Assembly (NCBI GenBank): GCA_013205365.1
Contig: JABMNC010000139.1
Span: 1-11,844 of the forward strand
Source of the DNA: Cryomorphaceae bacterium
Lineage (GTDB): Bacteria > Bacteroidota > Bacteroidia > Flavobacteriales > Schleiferiaceae
Direction of reading: 5' to 3'
Length of the DNA stretch: 11,844 nt
Shown here: one piece after another, positions 7,556 to 11,844 of the stretch
Layout of the letters: every line of letters begins with the position of its first letter
Position numbering within the stretch: the stretch's first letter is position 1
Notes under the pieces: model-generated
What the model saw: only the letters and a program-made list of their open reading frames with translations
Told to the model about the DNA's origin: nothing
Databases searched by the model: none
Made by a program: the position numbers and the translations under genes

Positions 7556-9367
7556 ATGAGTAGCAACACACAGTCCTGGGGATCCAGGGTAGGACTCATT
7601 CTTGCCATGGCAGGGAACGCGGTGGGTTTGGGTAACTTCCTTCGTTTTCCGGTTCAAGCGGTAAAAAATGGTGGTGGAGCCTTCATGATTCCCTACCTCG
7701 TCTGTTTTTTGGTTCTCGGAATTCCCCTGCTTTGGATTGAGTGGGCCTCTGGGCGTTTTGGCGGAACCAAGGGCGATCACAGCACTCCCTTTATTATGAA
7801 TTCCATGGGACGCCGAAAGTACTGGAAGTACCTAGGGGTCTTTGGAATTTTTACCAACGTTGCGGTTGCTGCCTACTATACCTATATCGAGTCCTGGACC
7901 TTCTCCTACGTCTTTCATTCCATTGCGCAAACCTTCTCGGGCATGAGCCAGGGCGAGGTTGCCGCCTTCTTCACAAGCTACGTAGACATCGGCCAAAGCA
8001 CGACGGGCCTGCCCTATGAGGCAATTTGGTTCTACATCTTTGTTCTCGGTCTAAATACCTGGATTCTCAGCAAGGGTCTAAAGGGCGGAGTGGAGAAAGT
8101 GGCAAAAATTGGCATGCCCATTCTGCTAATTCTAGGTGCATTTTTGGCAGTAAAAGCATTCATGCTCGGAGATTCCGGCGCCAGTGCGGGATGCACCGAG
8201 TGCGACGCGATGCTTGGTTTTAACTTCTTGTGGAACCCTCAATTTGATTCGCTTACCAACCCCAACGTCTGGCTCGCCGCTGCGGGGCAAATATTCTTTA
8301 CCCTTTCGGTGGGAATGGGTACCATACATTGCTATGCCGCCTACGTCAAGCCCAAAGATGACATTGCCTTGAATTCTATGTCTGCGGGCTGGATGAACGG
8401 ATTTGTAGAGATCGTTCTTGGCGGAAGCATCGTGATTCCCATCGCAGTAGGCTACCTCGGCCTGGATTGGGTTAAGGAGAATGCCGGCTTTGCTATGGCT
8501 TTTCAAACTATGCCCTTTCTGTTCACCAAATGGGGCGCAGTCTTAGGCAGTGTTGCTGGAGTAATGTGGTTTGGCCTTCTCTTCTTTGCGGGCATTACCA
8601 GCTCGCTGGCAATGGGTTCACCCTGGGTTGCCTTTGTACAGGACGAGTTCAAGTTTAGCCTCAATAAGGCAGCCATAACCTTTGGTCTTATTACCCTCGC
8701 CGTTGGCCTGCCCACCGTATTTTTTTACCAGCAAGGGGTATTTGACCAATACGACTACTGGGCCGGCACGGTGGGGCTGGTGTTCTTTGCCCTAGTAGAG
8801 TCCGTACTTTTTGCCTGGATATGGGGAATTGATCGCGGATGGGACGAAATAACGCGTGGCTCTGACATTGCAATACCTAAGATCTACAAGCCTATTTTGA
8901 AGTACGTAACCCCTACGATTCTTCTTTTGATTTTTACCATGAGTTTAATTAGTCCCAAGGGCAACGACTGGAAGAATGCACTAGAAAATAAATGGGAATT
9001 TGACCAGGCCAGCATCATCGGGCAAATTACCAATGTGGACATTCAATACAACCGAGATGCCTTTGCGGACGTTTTTGTGTCTGAGGTCAGTGGCACCTCA
9101 GACGTTCAAACCATAGACGGCTCGACGGTAATTCGACTTTTGGCTGCGGACGGCACGGAGGTCACCTACCAATGGGATTCCGAAGACGTGCAGCCCGTGA
9201 TCGCTAGTGGTCAGTTGGTGCGTGCAGGAGACCAAATTGCCACAGGTTCCTTCGTCAATCCAATTTTTTACAAGCATTTTGCGCGGATTATGCTACTGCT
9301 CTTGTTTACCCTCATTGCGGGCATGGTCTACGTGGCCTACCGCCGACGAATTGCATTAAATAACTAA
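7556..9367 (+). CDS. Sodium-dependent neutral amino-acid symporter, NSS (LeuT-like) family
   Basis: Inner-membrane Na+-coupled importer of the neurotransmitter:sodium symporter family, with 12 predicted membrane segments. TM1 reads AMAGNAVGLGNFLRFP with Gly20, Asn21, Ala22, Val23 and Asn27 at the same numbers as in Aquifex LeuT, giving parts of both sodium sites. IFFTLSVGMG in TM6 carries Phe248, Thr249, Ser251 and Met254 (LeuT F253, T254, S256, F259). TM8 AGITSSLAM carries Ala345, Thr348, Ser349 and Met353 (LeuT A351, T354, S355, I359). Asn281 (LeuT N286) and Glu285 (LeuT E290) are kept; the Glu implies chloride-independent transport. The pocket resembles that of a small neutral amino-acid carrier with two Met substitutions. 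At 603 residues it exceeds LeuT by about 85, mainly through an insertion between TM11 and TM12 (about 466-573). It lies directly upstream of a putative small subunit gene. No Shine-Dalgarno is visible. Confidence 0.92.
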   Translation: MSSNTQSWGSRVGLILAMAGNAVGLGNFLRFPVQAVKNGGGAFMIPYLVCFLVLGIPLLWIEWASGRFGGTKGDHSTPFIMNSMGRRKYWKYLGVFGIFTNVAVAAYYTYIESWTFSYVFHSIAQTFSGMSQGEVAAFFTSYVDIGQSTTGLPYEAIWFYIFVLGLNTWILSKGLKGGVEKVAKIGMPILLILGAFLAVKAFMLGDSGASAGCTECDAMLGFNFLWNPQFDSLTNPNVWLAAAGQIFFTLSVGMGTIHCYAAYVKPKDDIALNSMSAGWMNGFVEIVLGGSIVIPIAVGYLGLDWVKENAGFAMAFQTMPFLFTKWGAVLGSVAGVMWFGLLFFAGITSSLAMGSPWVAFVQDEFKFSLNKAAITFGLITLAVGLPTVFFYQQGVFDQYDYWAGTVGLVFFALVESVLFAWIWGIDRGWDEITRGSDIAIPKIYKPILKYVTPTILLLIFTMSLISPKGNDWKNALENKWEFDQASIIGQITNVDIQYNRDAFADVFVSEVSGTSDVQTIDGSTVIRLLAADGTEVTYQWDSEDVQPVIASGQLVRAGDQIATGSFVNPIFYKHFARIMLLLLFTLIAGMVYVAYRRRIALNN

Positions 9368-9369
9368 GT

Positions 9370-9510
9370 ATGACTACTGCAGCCTGGATTATGATGCTTA
9401 CCACCCAAATTTTGGTCACGGTAATCACGGTTACTTTTTTTATTAAGGTGCTTCGGGCGCCACAAAAAGACGACGCGGACGCTACTCAAAACGACAATCC
9501 TATAGAATGA
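9370..9510 (+). CDS. 46-residue single-pass membrane protein, putative MetS-like NSS transporter small subunit
   Basis: Starts two bases after the symporter stop and encodes MTTAAWIMMLTTQILVTVIT, then VTFFIKVLRAPQ and an acidic tail rich in Asp and Asn. Residues about 6-26 form one membrane helix, with basic residues just after it, so the tail is probably cytoplasmic. A short protein with a conserved AxxMM start, one helix and a charged tail, encoded right behind an NSS transporter, fits the MetS family. Corynebacterial MetS is needed for methionine/alanine uptake by its NSS partner MetP. The stop overlaps the next ATG (ATGA), which supports translation of this short frame. The MetS-like identity is inferred from size, layout and context, not from a search. 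A hypothetical membrane peptide is the fallback. Confidence 0.75.
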   Translation: MTTAAWIMMLTTQILVTVITVTFFIKVLRAPQKDDADATQNDNPIE

Positions 9511-10106
9511 AGAATCGACCCAAACCTTGGGTTATAGATTTACTTTGGGCGGGGATTTTCTCCGCTTTTTTTGTTTTTAACGGGTTGCAAACGAGTCAAG
9601 ATCTGCCGCCCGTTTGGGCTGATTTTCCTGAAATCGAGGCTCCGTCAAAGTGGGAATACGGCAGTTCAAAGAGGGCCGACTATCACTACCCAAACTTTGC
9701 TCAAAGAGCACCAAAGAGCAAGAATGCTTCGGTTCGTCCTACGGTGGCCTCTGACACGGTTTCGGACCTCTGGCTCCGCAGCCAGGGTTGGCCTGATTGG
9801 AAGGCGGAGGGTTTTGTACGAGACCGGCAGCGCTGGGGTGGGGTGGATTCCCAACTCCTGCTGCGCTACGACCAGCGAGAAGATTTCAATTGGCTGCTGA
9901 GTCCGCCCTTGCCGCTGGACCTCAATGTGCTGCCTGAGGAGCTGCTTTATGCCCACCCGCTCTGGCGCTCGACCCAGGTGCGGGCTTTTCATCGCTTCAG
10001 GAGCAAGATTCGGCCGTTGCGCAGTTTTAAGGAACTTTTTGAGTTGGCTCCGTTTGATTCGCTCCAGCAGAATAGAATTCCCCAGTACTTCTATTTCGGC
10101 AAATAG
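9507..10106 (+). CDS. Membrane-anchored helix-hairpin-helix protein (ComEA-like)
   Basis: A 199-residue protein with an N-terminal membrane segment (WVIDLLWAGIFSAFFVFNG, residues 8-26), a linker rich in Pro, Ser and Arg to about residue 80, and a C-terminal part that looks like two helix-hairpin-helix units. Unit one, about 85-130, is LRSQGWPDWKAEGFVRDRQR followed by WGG. Unit two, about 136-196, starts LDLNVLPEELL and contains RSFKELFELAPFDS. Such tandem HhH proteins are common in Bacteroidota and are usually annotated as helix-hairpin-helix or ComEA-family proteins; ComEA binds incoming DNA outside the membrane. The glycine hairpins (PGIG type) are poorly preserved in unit two, so DNA binding is uncertain. 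It overlaps the small membrane-protein gene by ATGA and is probably co-transcribed with the transporter, without an obvious functional link. Confidence 0.7.
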   Translation: MKNRPKPWVIDLLWAGIFSAFFVFNGLQTSQDLPPVWADFPEIEAPSKWEYGSSKRADYHYPNFAQRAPKSKNASVRPTVASDTVSDLWLRSQGWPDWKAEGFVRDRQRWGGVDSQLLLRYDQREDFNWLLSPPLPLDLNVLPEELLYAHPLWRSTQVRAFHRFRSKIRPLRSFKELFELAPFDSLQQNRIPQYFYFGK

Positions 10107-10109
10107 ACC

Positions 10110-10117
10110 TACCTTTG
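10110..10117 (+). promoter_or_regulatory. rpsU promoter -7 element
   Basis: TACCTTTG is an exact TAnnTTTG match, three bases after the stop codon of the preceding gene and 27 bases before the rpsU ATG. It would start transcription around 10122, leaving a leader of about 22 bases that just includes the Shine-Dalgarno sequence. A clear TTG -33 element is missing at the expected distance. Confidence 0.6.
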
Positions 10118-10129
10118 CCGCCTTAAGAG

Positions 10130-10137
10130 AGGAGGTG
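10130..10137 (+). promoter_or_regulatory. Strong Shine-Dalgarno sequence of rpsU
   Basis: AGGAGGTG is a perfect 8-base complement to the standard 16S 3' end, with 7 bases between it and the ATG at 10145 (9 from the last G of GGAGG). It is the only strong site of this kind before any gene in the window. In Bacteroidota the anti-Shine-Dalgarno is held by a pocket involving bS21, bS18 and bS6, and rpsU is a known exception that keeps a strong site, consistent with autoregulation by bS21. Confidence 0.85.
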
Positions 10138-10144
10138 TCCCATT

Positions 10145-10339
10145 ATGCTAGTAATACATGTTAAAGAAGGTGAAGGAATTGAGCGCGCGGTAAAGCGTTA
10201 TAAGCGCAAATTCGACAAAACCGGTACCATGCGCCAACTGCGCAGCCGCCAACAGTTCACGAAGTCTTCGGTTAATCGCCGCAAAGAAATCATCAAGGCA
10301 ACTTATGTTCAGGGGCTTCGATTAAAAGACGCCGAATAA
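10145..10339 (+). CDS. rpsU: Small ribosomal subunit protein bS21
   Basis: Basic 64-residue protein of the 30S platform, beginning MLVIHVKEGEGIERAVKRYK and continuing with RKFDKTGTMRQLRSRQQF, the standard bS21 sequence of Bacteroidota. In this phylum bS21 helps bury the 16S anti-Shine-Dalgarno. The perfect Shine-Dalgarno upstream therefore suggests that rpsU is translated best by ribosomes short of bS21, a feedback loop. It has its own -7 box and an intrinsic terminator 21 bases after the stop, so it appears to be a single-gene transcript. It precedes the Xer recombinase gene, a neighbourhood typical of this phylum. Confidence 0.97.
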   Translation: MLVIHVKEGEGIERAVKRYKRKFDKTGTMRQLRSRQQFTKSSVNRRKEIIKATYVQGLRLKDAE

Positions 10340-10360
10340 TAGGGTCCTTGACCTAAATTC

Positions 10361-10388
10361 AGCCTCGAGATCCCTCGGGGCTTTTTTT
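10361..10388 (+). terminator. rpsU terminator abutting the xer start codon
   Basis: AGCCTCGAG (10361-10369) pairs with CTCGGGGCT (10374-10382) as nine pairs including one G-U, with a 4-base ATCC loop, followed by seven T (10382-10388). This is a textbook intrinsic terminator. The next base, 10389, is the A of the recombinase ATG, so no separate leader exists for that gene. Confidence 0.9.
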
Positions 10389-11249
10389 ATGCTAGACGAA
10401 TTCACCAACTACTTGCGCTGGGAGCGACGCCGTTCGGAGGCTACGGTTACTGCCTATGAAGCAGACCTAGCTCAGTGGCTCCTGTATTTGGAGCATGCTA
10501 TGGGAATTCCTGATGCATTGGGCGCAAGCCGGCTCCACCTGCGTTCCTGGGTCTCGGACCTTGTGCAGAATGGAATCAATGCTCGCTCTGTGAACCGCAA
10601 GCTGAGTGCAGTGCGCACCTACTACCGCTGGCTGGCGACGCTCAATCCGGGACTCGTCAATCCGGCCGAAGGGCTGCCCTTGCTGCGAACCTCGAGTAGG
10701 GTAGTGCGCGCCCTGTCTGCTCCAGAGGTTGAGGCCCTTTTTAATCCGAGCGTGTTCGACAGCGACCCCATTGGTCGTCGGGATCAGTTCTTGCTTTTGA
10801 CGCTGTACACAACCGGTTTGCGCAGGGCAGAGTTGATTGGACTTACCTACAGCCAAGTTCAGGGGGCTAGTCTGCGCGTGCGGGGCAAGGGCAACAAAGA
10901 CCGCGAGATTCCCCTTCTGCCCGAGTGGCAGGCTGCTTTTGCCGCACATGCTGCAGAGTGGAAGCCTGTGAGTCCCCTAATTTTCTGCCAAAAAAACGGC
11001 AAGTCGATGGATCCTCGCTCGGTGTATTCCCTGGTAAAAAACTACCTCCAGGCGGCCAGTTCTGCTGATCACTTGGGCCCGCACGCCTTACGGCACACCT
11101 TTGCAACCCACCTTCTCGATATGGGAGCGGACCTCACCGTGATACGCGAGCTTTTGGGGCATGCGAATTTATCGGCCACCCAGGTTTACACGCATGCCTC
11201 GGTGGAGCAGCTCAAATCGGTGTACCGACGGGCGCATCCGCGCAGTTAG
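10389..11249 (+). CDS. xerC: Xer-type tyrosine recombinase (XerC-like)
   Basis: Cuts and rejoins DNA at dif-type sites; Xer enzymes resolve chromosome dimers at division. The 286-residue protein has an N-terminal SAM-like core-binding domain (about 1-85, LDEFTNYLRWERRRSEATVT) and a C-terminal catalytic domain. All active-site residues are present: Arg145 (TTGLRRAE), Lys167 (RGKGNKDR), His232 and Arg235 (PHALRHTFATH), His258 (LLGHANLS) and the nucleophile Tyr267 (QVYTH). The ATG at 10389 fits the family N-terminus, and no later ATG would keep domain one. Length and location next to rpsU and a tRNA cluster fit the housekeeping Xer of Bacteroidota rather than a mobile integrase. XerC versus XerD is not decided by sequence alone. 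No promoter is visible, so expression may depend on read-through of the rpsU terminator. Confidence 0.88.
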   Translation: MLDEFTNYLRWERRRSEATVTAYEADLAQWLLYLEHAMGIPDALGASRLHLRSWVSDLVQNGINARSVNRKLSAVRTYYRWLATLNPGLVNPAEGLPLLRTSSRVVRALSAPEVEALFNPSVFDSDPIGRRDQFLLLTLYTTGLRRAELIGLTYSQVQGASLRVRGKGNKDREIPLLPEWQAAFAAHAAEWKPVSPLIFCQKNGKSMDPRSVYSLVKNYLQAASSADHLGPHALRHTFATHLLDMGADLTVIRELLGHANLSATQVYTHASVEQLKSVYRRAHPRS

Positions 11250-11400
11250 GGTCTTTTGCTAGCGGACTTTCCCAGTTATTCCTTGGTTTTAGGGGATCGC
11301 TTGGCCTTACAAATTATCTATTTAGCGGTTTTTTTGGAGCCTTCGAAGGCCTCTGGGGGCCAATGCGGAGACAAATTCACGATTCCGCGCAAAGTAGGTA
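11250..11400 (+). other. Intergenic region without a supported gene
   Basis: The 257 bases from the xer stop to the first tRNA hold no gene I can support. A weak frame runs 11256-11516, but it has no family resemblance, no initiation signal, and runs through the tRNA promoter into the tRNA. A perfect 12-base palindrome, GCCTTCGAAGGC, sits at 11339-11350 with no T run after it, so it does not look like a terminator. I see no clear terminator for xer. The tRNA promoter begins at 11401. Confidence 0.6.
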
Positions 11401-11430
11401 TTGAAATAATCGCTTTTTTTTCTACATTTG
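11401..11430 (+). promoter_or_regulatory. Promoter of the tRNA cluster
   Basis: TTG at 11401-11403, a 19-base gap, then TACATTTG at 11423-11430: an ideal Bacteroidota TTG-N19-TAnnTTTG promoter. Transcription should begin near 11436, about 70 bases before tRNA-Thr(TGT). It is the best-formed promoter in the window, as expected for stable RNA genes. Confidence 0.85.
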
Positions 11431-11477
11431 CAGTCCGTTTGAAAAAGCGGCCAGCTGCATGGGTAGCAACGTTCTTT

Positions 11478-11600
11478 AACGCGCACTGCAGGGCACAAGC
11501 TCCTTCGCCAGCATAGCTCAGTTGGTAGAGCTACTGATTTGTAATCAGTAGGTCGGGGGTTCGAGTCCCTCTGCTGGCTCTTTGCCCTGCAGTATGCGTT
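11478..11600. repeat. Inverted repeat enclosing tRNA-Thr(TGT)
   Basis: The left arm at 11478-11495 (ending ACTGCAGGGCA) and the right arm at 11583-11600 (beginning TGCCCTGCAGT) form 18 opposed positions: 11 perfect pairs, one C-A mismatch (11484/11594), one G-U (11483/11595), then 5 more pairs. The tRNA lies inside, with an 11-base spacer on its 5' side and 3 bases on its 3' side. In RNA this would clamp both flanks of the tRNA into a long double helix. Confidence 0.85.
11507..11579 (+). tRNA. tRNA-Thr (anticodon TGT)
   Basis: A full 73-base cloverleaf. Acceptor GCCAGCA (11507-11513) pairs perfectly with TGCTGGC (11572-11578), with discriminator T at 11579. The D arm is GCTC/GAGC. The anticodon stem ACTGA/TCAGT closes the loop TTTGTAA, giving anticodon TGT. 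The T arm is GGGGG with TTCGAGT and CCCTC (one G-U). CCA is not encoded. It is first in the cluster and sits inside the flanking inverted repeat. Confidence 0.95.
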
Positions 11601-11625
11601 GTTTTTGTACTAAAAACTGAACACT

Positions 11626-11707
11626 GGGAGTGTCGCATAGTGGCTATTGCAGCAGACTGTAAATCTGTCGCCTAACGGCATCGTTGGTTCGAGTCCATCC
11701 ACTCCCA
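11626..11707 (+). tRNA. tRNA-Tyr (anticodon GTA)
   Basis: A class II tRNA of 82 bases. Acceptor GGGAGTG (11626-11632) pairs with CACTCCC (11700-11706), discriminator A. Anticodon stem GCAGA/TCTGT (one G-U) closes CTGTAAA, giving GTA. A long variable arm GCC-TAAC-GGC at 11670-11679 is typical of tRNA-Tyr. The T stem GTTGG/CCATC has one T-T mismatch (11684/11698), where CCAAC would pair fully. CCA is not encoded. Confidence 0.92.
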
Positions 11708-11719
11708 CAGCGGCCTAAA

Positions 11720-11792
11720 GCGGAAGTAGCTCAGTTGGTAGAGCATCAGCCTTCCAAGCTAAGGGTCGCGGGTTCGAATCACGTCTTCCGAT
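11720..11792 (+). tRNA. tRNA-Gly (anticodon TCC), with three stem mismatches
   Basis: A recognisable 73-base tRNA: acceptor GCGGAAG (11720-11726), D arm GCTC/GAGC, anticodon loop CTTCCAA giving TCC, T loop TTCGAAT. Three stem positions do not pair: 11720 G with 11791 A (acceptor 1-72), 11747 C with 11761 A (anticodon stem 28-42) and 11771 G with 11781 A (T stem 52-62). In each the 3' base is A where C or G is expected. The bases after the discriminator happen to read CCA. It is either a damaged gene or affected by sequence error near the window end. Confidence 0.85.
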
Positions 11793-11797
11793 CCACC

Positions 11798-11844
11798 GCC
11801 GATGTAGCTCAGGGGTAGATCGTTTCCTTGGTAAGGAAAAGGTC
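11798..11844 (+). tRNA. tRNA-Thr (anticodon GGT), truncated by window end
   Basis: Acceptor 5' strand GCCGATG (11798-11804), D arm with loop AGGGGTA, anticodon stem TTTCC/GGAAA closing TTGGTAA, giving GGT. The window stops at the end of the variable loop, so the T arm and 3' acceptor strand are unseen. The D stem GCTC/GATC has a C-T mismatch (11808/11820) where GAGC is expected. The Thr-Tyr-Gly-Thr order commonly precedes tuf in Bacteroidota. Confidence 0.85.

Noticed and set aside
11271..11290. Possible xer terminator (CCCAG/CTTGG then TTTT)
   Set aside because: The stem has five positions with an internal mismatch and the T run is short; too weak to call.
11339..11350. Perfect palindrome GCCTTCGAAGGC as terminator or operator
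   Set aside because: As an RNA hairpin it has only a 4-bp stem and no T run follows. A 12-base palindrome alone is weak evidence for a binding site.
11256..11516. 86-codon open frame after xer
   Set aside because: It has no recognisable family, no initiation signal, and runs through the tRNA promoter into the 5' end of tRNA-Thr. The composition looks like translated non-coding DNA.
10389..11844. Integrative element (integrase next to a tRNA cluster)
   Set aside because: The recombinase resembles a housekeeping Xer in its usual rpsU neighbourhood. It points toward the tRNAs, but no cargo genes or tRNA 3' duplication (att repeat) are present.

Overview
The window looks like ordinary chromosomal DNA of a Bacteroidota bacterium, most likely a Flavobacteriales-type lineage with fairly high GC for that group. 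The evidence is a type III glutamine synthetase, a TPR/PD40/CRD/OmpA protein resembling PorE of the type IX secretion system, TAnnTTTG-type -7 promoter elements placed just before genes, almost no Shine-Dalgarno sequences except a perfect one before rpsU, and the gene order rpsU - Xer recombinase - tRNA-Thr/Tyr/Gly/Thr. That order usually leads into tuf and the secE/nusG/ribosomal protein region. Every gene I can support is on the plus strand. I see no insertion sequence, prophage, CRISPR array or defence island.

Layout. 1-831: the 3' part of glnN, entering from the left and closed by a hairpin terminator. 947-3481: an exported envelope protein with an OmpA peptidoglycan-binding domain and two extra LysM-like repeats, closed by a terminator whose T tract doubles as the -7 element of the next promoter. 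3542-6608: purM-prfA-pyrF, joined by two ATGA stop/start overlaps, so purine synthesis, translation termination and pyrimidine synthesis are probably co-transcribed. 6643-7539: an RmlD-like sugar-nucleotide reductase, probably in the same transcript. 7556-10106: a LeuT-like sodium/amino-acid symporter, a 46-residue single-pass protein resembling the MetS small subunit, and a membrane-anchored helix-hairpin-helix protein that overlaps it by ATGA. 10145-11249: rpsU with its own promoter, strong Shine-Dalgarno and terminator, then a Xer tyrosine recombinase whose start codon directly follows the terminator T tract. 11250-11506: no gene, but a textbook promoter (TTG-N19-TAnnTTTG) for the tRNA cluster. 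11507-11844: tRNA-Thr(TGT), tRNA-Tyr(GTA), tRNA-Gly(TCC) and a truncated tRNA-Thr(GGT).

Most of this is housekeeping. I did not find a clearly new multi-gene system. The points most worth a second look are: an 18-bp imperfect inverted repeat enclosing the first tRNA-Thr; the stem mismatches in the next three tRNAs, which may be contig-end errors or real decay; the 46-residue transporter subunit; a roughly 100-residue insertion in the last extracellular loop of the symporter; terminators that abut or overlap the next gene's expression signals at purM and at xer; and the apparently empty slot where relatives often carry the hibernation factor gene hpf/raiA.
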